Made by a program: the position numbers and the translations under genes
The notes under the pieces: model-generated
What the model was told of the DNA's origin: nothing
What the model saw: the letters and a program-made list of their open reading frames with translations, nothing else
Databases searched by the model: none
Part shown: in pieces, positions 47,425 through 59,240 of the stretch
How positions within the stretch are numbered: position 1 is the stretch's first letter
Layout: every line of letters begins with the position of its first letter
Assembly: GCA_018894105.1 (NCBI GenBank)
Contig: CM032126.1
Location: 24,278,391 to 24,342,390, forward strand
Reading direction: 5' to 3'
DNA from: Jacaranda mimosifolia
Lineage: Eukaryota > Streptophyta > Magnoliopsida > Lamiales > Bignoniaceae
Length of the DNA stretch: 64,000 bases

Positions 47425-47989
47425 CTTGCTTGCTTCTTCTTCTTCTTCTTCTTCTTTTTTTTTTTTTTTTTTTTTCTCCCATCATCTTAGGAATTAGGCC
47501 TTAATTACTTATTAATTGTTGAGCTATATATATATTTATGTAATTTTCACAAAAACCAAGAAGATCCCATTACAATCAATTTATCAAGAGCAGGTGACAA
47601 ATAGTTTATCATGCGAATGTCAAAAAGTTAGCTAAAATAGATTTAAAATAATAATAGTAGTAATAAATCATAGTCTTAATAATGAATCCGAGAGTTAAAG
47701 CAAATAATACTAATAATAGTATGTTTTTAAGGATATTTGTAAAATAAATTCAAATTAAATTGCTGATGTATGACAAAGAAATAAAAAGGAAGAAAAAGGA
47801 GGAAACACAAAGCTAAATAAAATAATTTTAGAGAAAACAGAATTAAAAGAAAAATGATACCAAAAAATTAGAGAAATATACTCTTTAATACAATAAAACC
47901 TGATTAATGAAATAATCAACAGTATTCTCCTAATTAAACCAATTTAAAATTTTCTTAACAATTATAACATGTCCTAATAAAACGATAGC
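46911..47989. other. AT-rich DNA with microsatellites, no gene seen
   Basis: Contains (GT)n at 47393-47420, (CTT)n at 47433-47455 and a T-run to 47475. Short frames over these only encode simple repeats. Confidence 0.6.
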
Positions 47990-48370
47990 AGCGCAGATGG
48001 TGGGAATCTCGTCCGAAATCTACGGCTGTTGAGAGACACGTGTGCGGCAATCCCGACACTCCGGCAAAAAATATCTGGTGTGCGGATCTCCACACATGGT
48101 CTGCTTTATTGAGAGATGTGCCCACGCTTCGGGATATTGTACTTTTCATTTTTGAATTTGGAGTTTTCTGCCAGAAGTCACGTTTTTCCGCCATACATGC
48201 GCATGCGTACCGTTGGATATTTGTGGATGCGTACACGCCACTTTTTCCCAGAATCGCATACGAATCAATCGGATGGGTCTTTTCTGCCACGTGGCAACTA
48301 AACGAACGAGTAAGAGGGGAGGGCGCGTGAAAGGAAATGAAGTGAAATTGGTAATTCTTTGTGTCGTTTT
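47990..48370. promoter_or_regulatory. GC-richer island with two palindromic G-boxes, promoter-like
   Basis: GACACGTGTG (CACGTG at 48037-48042) and the perfect palindrome GCCACGTGGC (48286-48295) lie in a CpG-containing block surrounded by AT-rich DNA. No gene follows on either side: a gypsy 5' LTR begins at 48590. It may be a promoter cut from its gene or an enhancer-like relic. Confidence 0.3.
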
Positions 48371-48589
48371 CGCCGCGTCATCGAGATGATTATTTGTCGG
48401 AAGTGAATTTTATGATCGTATATAATATTAATAAAATGTGAACATTTCACATAATTATAATTTTACGTAAAGTAGTGCTTCCTAAAAGAAATTTTTTTTA
48501 TTTTAAAAAATAAAAACTTGTTTTGAAATTGTCAGAAAAATAAATTAAAAATATATTGGACGATATGGAAAAGAATTTCTCAGATTTTT

Positions 48590-48795
48590 TGATGTAAGAA
48601 TTAGCAAGAATGTTGGTTGAAGTTTTCAGAGTGATTTTCTCGAAAATTTTCTTCACATTTGAAATATTTGATTCCTATCATTTAAATAATAAATTTTATT
48701 TTTTAAATTATTTTTTTCTAGATAAATATCATATTTATTGTGATTTTAAACTTTATATTATATCTTAAGGATATATGTGTTATTTATCAATTTCT
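48590..48795 (+). repeat. Left half of the split gypsy 5' LTR
   Basis: Matches 55635-55830 of the 3' LTR along its length (GAATGTTGGTTGAAGT, TTTGATTCCTATCATTTAAATAATAA, ATATTTATTGTGATTTTAAA). Confidence 0.8.
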
Positions 48796-48920
48796 CTTTA
48801 TGAGATAAGGTGGGATGAGAGCTCGCACTCTATAACATCACATGTTTACATTTTGTGATACTAGCCTGGTACCTAACCAAAGGCCCACTATTGCAGAGAC
48901 CGAATAGGAGATATGCCATC

Positions 48921-51900
48921 TAGGGTAGTTAAAGAATCGAATTGAACCGAATATTTGAGGATTCAGATTCAATTCGATTTATTTTACTCGAATTCGCATT
49001 CGGATTCGACTCGAATCCTAAATTGGGCTCGAATTCGATTCAAGTAACTATTTGATATATTCAGATTCGATTCGAATGTTCGATTAAGTTAATTTTTTAC
49101 GTGAATTTTGAATTATTTATTAATTTTTCACCTTTTATTATGGTCACAAAATGAAAATACTTTATTTATCCAAAAAGCAAATATCAAATATTTGTAATAG
49201 TTGACATAATTGTAACGCCCCGACCGAAAGGCGCCTGCTTCCAGCCGAGGTGCTACTCAACTTATATCGCAAATCTTATGAAATACAGAAAATGCATTTC
49301 TCAAAATTCCAAAATAATAAATTTCTACAACAACATTCGTAGGATGTCAATTCTAAATCGAAACATCCTAAATTACGCTCAGCATTTCTATCACCCTCAT
49401 TACCTCATATGTTACCTGGGTCAATCTATCTTCGTCACTCGATCCTATTTGGGGCAAAGAACAGAAGAAATAATAAAATAATGTAAGTCCGAATGACTTA
49501 GTGAGATAATCGCAATAACAACAAAGTGATAATTGCACAATTATTATATAAGAAACAAATAGAGGCATAAATCTTTTCAAAAGTTGTGAGAGAATATTTT
49601 AGTCAAAATTTTGAGGTGATCCATCTCACCGTCTTCCTATACTAGTGATGAGACCTCACAAGATTCACTATCTCTCACAGAAGGTTAAACCTTGACTATG
49701 ATTAGAAAGAGTTCGACGTGCCATTTGAACATCCACTGGATTCCAGTCAAATATTTGATATTCAACATATAAGTGTTAGGCATACCGAGTAACTGAATAT
49801 AATTTAACAAAACATTTTTGTTGTTAAACTGTTGGCGGTTCTCTTACCTTGTCACTCCACTTTCAAAAATATGAAAATCCTTATTCCTTCGGTCCCGAGT
49901 GATCGGCTTGGATAATATACTATAACCAGTAGGCATGGCTAGCTACATGCATCATCCCCCCTATAGCTAGCTACCTCCAGTTGACTACGGAGCCATATGT
50001 AATCAGTAGGATATTAGCAGGAGACCGATCGCCGTCGATCCGTTCTGCCAGATCCTTTCCAAGCTAATCCCAGGGCCCATCCCCAAGAGTATCAATAATT
50101 AGTACAGTTTCAGTGACCAGTAATCAGTGCTCAATAGCATTTCATATGTCACATCACTATGCCATTACAATCGAGATTCGGATGCTCAAACAGTTTTGAC
50201 CTGTTTATGTGAAATGATCATGGCTATGGCGGATAACAATGTCCAATAGCATTTCAAAATCATCATTTACGTAACACGTCATTTCGCCATGACAACCCAA
50301 AATTCATTGCTCAACAACTGACTTGTTTTCATGAACCAGTCACGGCTATGATGGTAGATATATCTCAAAACCAGTGTTCCAAATAATATATCAAGTCGCC
50401 ATATTTATATACAAATTAATTTAGCACCAGGTTGGCATCCAAAAAGATATGGCGATAAAACAATATATATATATATATATATATATAGAAATCACTTTTC
50501 AGCTTCCTCAACACAGTCGCCAATTTCAGATAAAGCGATATCAATCAAAATTAACAAAAGCGCTTAGTATAGAAGGGCGATGTGGAGTATTATTTTCAAC
50601 ACACATATCGAAAGGAATCAAGCGATCAGGATATAGTAGCAAATATATATGTTCTTTTCCCTAGCAAGGAAATCTCATTCTATTGAGTATAAACTCATCT
50701 GGAAAATGCAGAGGCATTCCTAGTCGTATGGTTGCCTAGGTTCTGGCTTCCTATTTAGTCCGAGAACTGTCATAAGATAACTCGAGTCATTATCTTATTA
50801 ATCCTTTGAATCTTCAATACGAATACAATTAATGTCTTTATTAAACTTAAGAGTATTCTGACACAGTCCCGATAATCCTTCAATGTTTGGAAAGTTTGTG
50901 ACTTGGTTCATGTTCATTTCAAAGTTCAAGTGAAATAGCCCAAACCAACATTGTTTTGTTTTTTGAATAATAATTTCTCAATGCACTTAAATGTCCTCAT
51001 CAAATTCCTTGGTCACCTTAACTGTTTAGTCATAATTTTCAAATTCCATGTGATATTCATATGTTTAAGATAATCATATGCCACCATCCTAAACTCAACA
51101 AGTCAATAGCAATGGTTAAAAGCTAATTTAAGGTCTTAACTGAAATCTGACAATTCCTTTGAGTCGATTGAATTCAATACTACATTAGTTGTAAGATTAA
51201 TATATAACCTTAGGCTAAATCGTAGTTTAACAGTCCTAGTTCAGGTCATAATTAAACTTTATCCAAAAATCCAATACATCGGATAATTTAATCGAATTAA
51301 AATTTGATTATTGAAATTTACCCAAATTGGGTCGAACCGGGACCTAATCTCATGTCGAAACTAGTCCAAACAAGTTCAAAATTAAAATCAGAGCAAACTA
51401 TCCAGAGGTCGTTGCCACGCGCTGCTACCGAACATGGGAAGCGCCACCACCATCTGGTGTGCCTTGTTTCCAGGAGCAAAATGCCCCAAACAATTCTGGA
51501 TTTCGACATCGGTAAGTTGATCAATTGGCTATTCAAAGCTGTGGTGAAGCCCTAACCCCCGCCGTCAACCACCACTGTTAATTCTCCCGCCACCGCCAGT
51601 CAAAACCTAAAATTGAAACCACCACCAACCTAGCCACCTTCTCGCGACCAAAACCTATCCAAACACAACCACTTTCAGCGGCGGAACCGCCACCCCACCG
51701 CGAGCTCGCCGTCGCCTTCATTTTTCGGCAAATTCATCGATCGTTTTTAGTGAATATAGGCATAGTTCTATTCGTCGTGAGGAGATGAACATGTTGGTAT
51801 AGTTGGTTTTGGGTTTCACGGTTGTTCGCCGTCGATTCGCCACTGGGAAAAGTTTAGGCCGCATTTGAAAATTTAAAGAATTTCTGTCCTTCATTTTTAT

Positions 51901-52520
51901 ATATATAAATGTATTTTTCGTTATTTCATATTAGCGCCAAAACTTTCTATCCGACTCAATTTTCACCCCAAAACTTTCAAACCGCCTTCACTTTAGTCCC
52001 TGGCCTTCAACTGAGTCCCCCAACTTCTATTTCCTACACATTAACCCCCTAACATTTTTGTTTTGGGGCAATTAAGTCCAAATTCAATTATTTGAAGGTC
52101 CTCCAACTTTTAGCTTATCCACATTAACCCTCTAAACTTTATAATTTTAAACAATTAAGTCATTTTCTTATTTATAATTAAATCCCTCAATTCCCAATAT
52201 CTCTACCTAACCTTTAATTTATTTAATTCCAATCAACTTAACTGATATTCTAAAAATCGAGGTGTTACAATAATATATTTAGTGACTTCATTACTATAAA
52301 TTATAAATTATCAAAAACTTAAGCTTTGAGAAATAAAAATATTAAGATATAATAATATATATAATAAAATATATTCGAATATTTTATCGAATATTGAACT
52401 CGAATATTATTGGATTTGATTCGAATTCGATTATATATTGAATATTATGCTAGACTCAAATTTCAATTCAAATTTGAATATCAAATTATTTGATAAATGT
52501 TTGATTCGTTGACAACTCTA
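48921..52520. mobile_element. hAT-type non-autonomous element, carrying a nested solo LTR
   Basis: The ends TAGGGTAGTTAAAGAATCGAA and, inverted, TAGAGTTGTCAACGAATCAAA are imperfect terminal inverted repeats of the hAT style. They are flanked by an exact 8-bp duplication ATGCCATC (48913-48920 and 52521-52528). Without the nested LTR the element is about 540 bp, rich in GATTCGAATTCG words, and non-coding. Confidence 0.85.
49211..52269 (-). mobile_element. Solo LTR of ~3.06 kb (family L), nested in the hAT element
   Basis: Read on the minus strand it starts TGTAACACCTCGA and ends GGTCGGGGCGTTACA. It is flanked by the exact duplication ATAAT (49206-49210 and 52270-52274). The orientation follows from colinearity with 25950-26919 and 39275-41061. 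A TATA-like tract (ATTTATATATATAAA, near 51900) sits about a tenth of the way in. No coding domain or second LTR. Confidence 0.85.
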
Positions 52521-52528
52521 ATGCCATC

Positions 52529-53452
52529 CGGCTTGGCTGGGTGATGGTGCAAATTTTAAAAAATATCTTCATTTTGTCTTTACAAGTACATTTACGTCCC
52601 CCCATAATTTGTGAGAAGGTGACTACACAAATTTTTCCTTTTTTTCCCCCCCTTTTTGTCTTCAAGCAAATAGGTGTCAGAATAGTAAATCCTCATAAAT
52701 GTCGTTGCATTTATATGTCTGCCTTTGGCCCAAATCAAAATCCATTTTTCTCTTTTCCATTTTCTTGTACTCATTTAGCAGCAAATGACCATGGATTTAG
52801 CTTTAATTTTATCACAGCTCATACAAAAAACCTAGATTTTCATGACAATTGAAAATTGTTCCTTAAATCATGGTTCATAACAATTTTCTTAGAAAAAGGA
52901 TGAAAGAAGTGGAAAATTAAAAATTAAAAAAAAGAACATAAGAAAGAAGGAAAATGTGGAAATAGAAGAAATGGTGTGGAGGGGTAGTAGGCGTCGGCGG
53001 CACGAGCAGTGACCAGTGGACAATAGTTAACGGTGGGTAGTGAGTAGCGGACGGCAGTGGGCTATGGTTGAATGTCTGGTTGGAACAATTGTTTTCCATT
53101 TCTTTTTCTAATAAAGAAGGTTGAGAGGTAATTTACTTATATTAGAAACTATAGCCTTTGGGAAGAAGAACCGGATGTTGTGCTAAATTATGGAAAAATA
53201 ATTTATTTATATTAAATAAAATAATAAATAATTTTTTTAATTGAGGGTATTTCAGTCTTTTAAAATTTATCCTAATATTATCATCAATCAAAGTAAATAA
53301 TTAATATAATTATTCACTTTTATCATTTATATCATCACATAAAGTAAATATAATTTAAAAGGTATAAATTATCTCAATCCTACCTTTTATCCCTCATTTT
53401 ATCTTATTACTCCACATCCCATATCACTAAGTAAACAGGCACTTAGGCACTT
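52529..53452. other. Insert remnant inside the gypsy 5' LTR, MITE-like end
   Basis: This stretch and 48796-48912 are not LTR sequence, so they are part of an insertion that the hAT element later hit. The right part (53150-53450) is very AT-rich and ends AAGTAAACAGGCACTTAGG, an end seen in small plant DNA elements. The left half is GC-richer and unrecognised. Confidence 0.4.
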
Positions 53453-53693
53453 AGGGAATTAGGAGTTTCATAGACAAACATGAATTTGTTATATCTTATC
53501 AGTTAGAGAATTTTATTTTTTGAAATACCTATAAATAGGCTCACATATGTAGCTTGTCAAACACAAATCGAGCAATAATTTTTTTTTTTTTTGGTTTTCT
53601 CTCATAAACAAGCTTTCTTTTATTCAAATTATTTGCGCAATAGCTTGTTTTTCTTTTCTTTTCCTTTCCTTCTAGATTTTACCCACTGCATCA
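53453..53693 (+). repeat. Right half of the split gypsy 5' LTR
   Basis: Matches 55850-56105 (GAATTAGGAGTTT, CCTATAAATAGGCTCACATATGTAGCTT, GCAATAGCTT). The TATA box is ATACCTATAAATAGG near 53526. It ends CATCA. Confidence 0.85.
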
Positions 53694-53696
53694 GTT

Positions 53697-53708
53697 TGGT
53701 ATTAGAGC
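53697..53708 (+). promoter_or_regulatory. Primer binding site (initiator tRNA-Met type)
   Basis: TGGTATTAGAGC differs by one base from the standard plant retrotransposon site complementary to initiator tRNA-Met, and lies three bases after the LTR. Confidence 0.8.
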
Positions 53709-53723
53709 AAGCTTCATTTTCTG

Positions 53724-54670
53724 ATGGCTAATGCAAGAGTAACTAGTGGTTCACAAAACAACTAAATGATTGATAGAGATTAGACTTCCCCAACTTTGCA
53801 AGAGGAGATTTGTACATTGAGAGAATTTCTTGACCGTAGATTGGGGGAGATGAATTTGCATATAGATGCTCTCAACATAAACAGGAGGCAAGGTGTGAAG
53901 TTGGGGAATTTGCCCAAGCACCACTATTAGTTAAATGTGATCCTATTCATCAATGTTATCAATATGACAATGTGGAAGATTCAAAAGAGGAAGATGATGA
54001 AGATATCAAAATGCTCAATATGGGATGAGGAAATCAACAAGATCGATCTTTCCAGCTCGCTACTAGAGATAAAGATTTTTTTCCTAAAGGTAGATATTCC
54101 ATACTTTAATAACAATTTAAATATTGAAGCATTTATAGATTGACTTGCAGAAGCAAATAAATTCTTTGACTATTTGGAGATTTTTTAGGAGCGTAGAGCC
54201 AAATAGTAGCCTACAAGCTTAAGGGAGCTGATATGCTTGGTGGGAGTGTCTACAAGATACAAGGAGCCGTGAAGGTAAAGGACAAGTCTGAATGTGGTAT
54301 CGGATGAAGTAATTACTGAAGGCTCGCTTTCTAACCCTAGTTTATGAGTAGTATCTATTCTTGTAATATCAATGATGTCACTAAGGAGATAGATTGATGC
54401 ATAAATAAACCATAGAATTCTTGTGGTTTGCTGAGCAAAACAACCTAACGAAGTCAATCAACAAGTGGCCCTCAATAGCTTAAAGCTTGCAATTCAAGAT
54501 AAGATTGGCGTCCACATGTTATCAAATGTCTCTAAAGCACGAAACATGGCGCTAAAAGCTGAGATGTTAATACAAGATAATAGGATGGAATATTCTAGAA
54601 GGAATCAACTTTAGTTACAATCGGTAAACATAAAATAAAACACATCAACTTACAACTCTCAGAGATAAAT
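53724..54670 (+). pseudogene. gag: gag of the deleted gypsy element
   Basis: Starts MANARVTSGSQNN, then stops. Later frames give TLQEEICTLREFLDRRLGEM and VDIPYFNNNLNIEAFID, LAEANKFFDYLEIF, which is the conserved gypsy Gag core. The remainder to about 54670 is scrambled by frameshifts. The zinc knuckle is not recognisable. Confidence 0.75.
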
Positions 54671-54677
54671 TTAGAAA

Positions 54678-55011
54678 ATGGCATATGACAAAGCCACATG
54701 TAAAAAGTTAATGGAGTTGAATGAGACTCGCATGCAGATGCATAAGAATCCATACACCAAGCCAATTCTTGAAAACATTATTGGGAAGAGTACTATTGAA
54801 AAGTTGCAACTACCAGTGGAAAAGCATCCAAATCCTTACAACATTATGTGGATAAAGACCGTGGGGAACATCCAAGTAATAGAACATTGCAAAGTTCCTT
54901 TTTCTATTGGGAAGTATAAAGATGAACTGTATTGTGACATGGTAGACATGGAAGCTTGTCACCTATTACTTGATAGACATTCACAGTTTGATAAGAATGC
55001 ACATCATTTTT
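54678..55011 (+). pseudogene. Protease fragment of the deleted gypsy element
   Basis: The frame has KLQLPVEKHPNPYNIMWI, VPFSIGKYKDELYCDMVDME and ACHLLLDRHSQFDKNAHH, matching the C-terminal half of gypsy aspartic proteases and the link toward RT. The catalytic DSG motif is not seen. Sequence then runs straight into the Pol tail, so RT, RNase H and the integrase core were deleted. Confidence 0.75.
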
Positions 55012-55239
55012 GATGGGAGAACATATATAAATTGGAGACAAATGGAGTAAAGATGACCTTGTTGTGACTGAATAACACATTTGAGGCTAAAACTTCTACA
55101 GTAGAAGCTAAGTTTTTCCTGACATTAACTCAGCCAGAGAAGGAGTTCGAGAACACCTATAGAGAGACTTGAATAGTTCATCGCTTAATGGTAAATGGAA
55201 TCTTGACTATTACAAAGGATGCACTAGAGAAGGAAATTA

Positions 55240-55620
55240 TACATGAAGAGTTGCTTGCAAAATTGCCACAAATGCGAGATGTTCAAGCAAAGGTTAAACA
55301 AAAACTTAAAGAAAATGATGCCAAGTATAAAGCATTTGCTGATAAGTATTGATGTTTTCGAATTTTTGAAGAGGTGATGAACTTATGGTTTTCTTGATGA
55401 CAGAAAGATTTCCAGATGGTACCTACAATAAATTGCAACCAAAAAAGTATAGGCCATACCGCACATTTAAGAAAACCAATGATAGTGCCAACCTGGTGGA
55501 TTTGCTAGAGGACATGTAGATTTTCAAAACTTTTAATGTGACATATCTTTATACTTATCATCCATCCGAGAAGCTTTTGTATCCAGAAGACATTGATAAC
55601 TCGAGAACGGGTTATTTTCT
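55240..55620 (+). pseudogene. C-terminal Pol (integrase tail) of the deleted gypsy element
   Basis: Shifting frames give [48 protein letters not shown] and FNVTYLYTYHPSEKLLYPE. This is the usual end of gypsy integrase in elements with a GPY/F-type tail. A purine tract AAGAGAGGGAGAA (55622-55634) precedes the 3' LTR. Confidence 0.75.
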
Positions 55621-55634
55621 TAAGAGAGGGAGAA

Positions 55635-56105
55635 TGATGCGGAAGTTAGTGAGAATGTTGGTTGAAGTATTCAAGGTGATCTTTTTGAAGACTTTATGCA
55701 CATTAAAAATATTTGATGCCTATCATTTAGATAATAAGTTTTATGTTATAAGTTATGTTCTTTCTTGACAAACACCATATTTATTGTGATTTTAAATATT
55801 ACATTATCTCTTAGGGAAATAGGTGTTATTTTACATTATCTTTTAGAGAATTAGGAGTTTTAGAGATAAGCATAGATTTATTATATTCCTATCAGTTATA
55901 AAATTATGATTTTGTGAGATGCCTATAAATAGGTTCACATATGTAGCTTTTCAACACAACTAGATCAATAAAATTATTTGTTTTTCTCTCTATGAGGAAG
56001 ATTCATACCTTGTTTTAAAGCTCGTTATGAACAAGCTTTCTTTTATTCAAGTTATTAATGCAATAGCTTATTTTTCTTTTCTCCCAAATCTTACCTGCTA
56101 CAACA
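55635..56105 (+). repeat. 3' LTR of the deleted gypsy element
   Basis: 471 bp, TGATG...CAACA, with TATA (GCCTATAAATAGG) near 55922. It has a small internal duplication (TTACATTATCT repeated near 55810 and 55835). Confidence 0.85.
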
Positions 56106-56849
56106 TTTTTTGTGTGAAAATATGAAAAATGTGTTTCAAATTAGTCAATTTAAAAAATTTATAAATTAAATCGATATGCTCATCTGACATGTCAGAATAA
56201 GAAATTGTTTGCATATTTTGAACTTTTAATTAGAGATCACAACTTTTGGCAATAAGACTAGAAATATAAATTGGCAATGAAGTAGCAAAATATTTTGACA
56301 CTTCCAACTAAATGAGGACATGAAAATTGAAATACACTTTAAAAATTATAACTACACATAGGCCATAGCCAATGTGTTTAGTTTTAATATGTCAAATCAT
56401 GATATAAAGCAAATCATACAAAAACCACGACCTAACCGAATCACAAAACAATAAAAGTGGAAAAGTTCATAGTAGTACGTGATGATGTGAAAATTTACAT
56501 TGATTATATATATATATATATATTAAATAATAAAAAAATTATTTTATTACAATAATAATTTTTGTAAATTTAATCATGATAAAATTTCTTGCTTAAATTG
56601 TCATTATTTATAATATAGCAATAATAAAAATATTATCACAAATTATAGTGACAATTTTTATTATCACTATACATATATTATTAATTGTCAATATTGACAA
56701 TTTAAAGCACTAGTTTATTTTATCATTTTTTATTATTTTATGACAAAATAAAAATTATTTTTACTTAAAAAATATCATTAGTACCAAAGTAAATGTCACT
56801 TACTACGTACATATAATTAATGATAATTTTATATTATTACTTAATTTTT

Positions 56850-57250
56850 AGTGATTAAATGATTAAATAAATATGATGTATATCTGATATGATTATTTAA
56901 ATAATATATTAGTTAATTTTAGCTATCACATGCATATTTTGTTGAACTATTATACCTATCAAATTCATATTACCAATATGCCCTAAGACTAAAAAATATG
57001 CAATTGTCATTATACTATTACTTCATATGAGTCACCTAATAAATTTAAGTTTTGTACAATTAATGTTCAAATTTTAAAATTTTGTCAACTGAATTTATGA
57101 TGCAAATAAAATAAAAATATTGAGTCTATTGAAGTAAATGTCAGTTGTACACACACTTAAAAGTTTGATTGAATTTTATTTGAAGTCTATGATAATAATT
57201 AATATTATTTTTCATATTTGAAAAAAAAACAATTTTTTTTTGTATCTAAC
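56850..57250. repeat. Repeat family R, copy 2, left part
   Basis: Colinear with 45920-46300, including one unit of the 171-bp repeat near 57080. The right part resumes after the copia element at 63660. Confidence 0.45.
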
Positions 57251-57439
57251 ATAGTTTTCCTATTGATAATTATCCATTAATCTAATTTTTATTTAACTCT
57301 TGGAATTAAGTATCTCTATAATTCTCATAATCATATATATACACTTAAAATTAATAAATCAAATAATATTGTATTGACAAAGATAAGTTCTTACCATTTG
57401 AGATTCTCAAAAAAATCAATGAAAACATTTTTATGTTTG

Positions 57440-57911
57440 TATGCCTAGGAATTAAACCAAATTTGTGAAAACCATCACATGAAACCCAAGAATCATCGTG
57501 TTAAATCATCAAAATCAAACTAAATGTAAATGTGTACATGGATCCATGAATACTAACGAATTCTTTTTGGTTTTGAGGTTATTGATCTTCCAAATTACTG
57601 TATGTGAATTTGAGAGAGAAGGAACTCTCTCTTTTTTGATGACGGGATATCTGAAAAAGAATCATACACATAATTCGAGGACCATAACATTAATGTAACG
57701 GCATATCTTTTTCTTATTTCTAATTTGACCTATCATAAAATCAGAAATTACAAATTAGAGTATCTACATATATAAGCCCATACTTTGTAAGATAAATTAG
57801 ACCCACCGAATAATTTAATCATTTTAATTTGGGCCAAGTCTTTTGCGATAACAAATTGTATACAATTATTATTATCATTAATATATATATTATAACATCC
57901 AAAATTCAACA
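57440..57911 (-). repeat. 3' LTR of the copia element
   Basis: On the minus strand it starts TGTTGAATTTTGG directly after the purine tract CCAAATGGGAGAT (57912-57924). Plus-strand left end near TATGCCTAGGAATTAA. Confidence 0.8.
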
Positions 57912-58309
57912 ATCTCCCATTTGGACTACACACACACACATTTTACTTTATAATTGTATGTCATAATATAACTTACGAGCTTAAAAACTTTGCTATCATA
58001 GCCGAGATGATCTCCAAACAATCTCATCCATAAATTATATCAACATAGAACCAAGGCGACTTTCGCTACATATATTGTAACTAAGTGCATCCCTGATCAC
58101 GTATATCAATATAACCAAATGACACAGATATAGTATAGATGTGTAACATGGAAATTACATGTGATATGATCTAAACATGCCTATTTCCAACTAGTCCACA
58201 TTAAACTTTAGTGAGATTAAACCATACCAAAATTAGAGTGTGGATAGACCAAAAGAATCTTTATTTCTACCAAAAATAACCTCAAAATATTATAAACTGA
58301 AATAATTGA

Positions 58310-59240
58310 AAATGTGTATATACAGAAATGCATCTAGAATTGCAAACACCCACTAAAACTAAATGTCCTCAAATGACATGACACCTATGTGAGCGGTGTG
58401 CTCGTGAAAGACCTTAGGTGGTAGTCCCTTAGTAAGAGAATCCGCAATCATGGAGCTTGTGCCAATATGCTCTATAGACAGTGGACCACTCTGAATTCTT
58501 TTTTTAACAACCAGGAACATACTTTGACTTCGTTGTGCTCCTGTTGTTGTTGGAATATAAGACTAATAACTTATTGTCACAAAATAACTTAAGTGTCATT
58601 TTAATTGCTGACAAAATTTTGTAGCCATATTCCATGATTAGATGCCTCATAAAATGCTATAAACTCAATTACTATCGTGGAAGGAGTTACAAGTGTCCCC
58701 TTAGAACTCTTCCAGAAAATAACTCCTCTAGTAAGCAAATAAATATAGCCGAATGTAGATTTCATATTATCTTGGCATCCAACAAATTTGGAGTCTGAAT
58801 ACCCGATGATCTATAACTTATCTGACCTTTTGTATGTGAGCATGTATTTTTTGTTCTTTGTAGATACCACATGACTTGTTTGGCTGCTTTCAAATGATCC
58901 ATTCCTAGATTGCTCAAATATCTACCTTAATATATGCAATATCTGGATACGTACAAACCTGAGCATACATTAGACTCCCTACTGCTTATGCATAAGGAAT
59001 CTTCTATATGTCCTTCTCCTCAAAAGCATTCTTGATGTATTAATTGAGACAAAATTTGTCTTATTTAGCGACAGAGTATCACATGTTTCACAATCCTGCA
59101 TGCTATATCTCTTGAGAACATTTTCAATAGCCTTTTGTCATAATCCAAGGATATCTCGAGAGCGGTCCTAGTGTATCTGAATCCCTAATACAAAAGTTGC
59201 ATCACCTAGATCTTTCATATCAAAATTCCTTGCTAAAAAT
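58310..59240 (-). pseudogene. RNase H end of copia Pol
   Basis: Minus-strand translation shows DMKDLGDATFVLGIQIH (end of RT), GYSDSKFVGCQDNMKSTFGYIY (RNase H first Asp motif) and ADSLTKGLPPKVFHEH near 58420, the usual C-terminus of copia Pol. Interrupted by several stops. Confidence 0.8.

Larger units (their letters stand above)
48590..56105 (+). mobile_element. Ty3/gypsy element, internally deleted, with 5' LTR split by later insertions
   Basis: The LTR start TGATGTAAGAATTAGCAAGAATG (48590) matches TGATGCGGAAGTTAGTGAGAATG at the 3' LTR (55635). TTTTT precedes the first and follows the 3' LTR end (56106-56110), as a target duplication would. The 5' LTR is interrupted from about 48796 to 53452. 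Inside are gag, protease and the C-terminal tail of Pol; RT, RNase H and the integrase core are gone. This is a non-autonomous derivative carrying a nest of younger insertions. Confidence 0.75.

Noticed and set aside
47261..47485. Lys/Arg-rich 74-codon minus-strand frame
   Set aside because: Translation of (GT)n, (CTT)n and T-run microsatellites.
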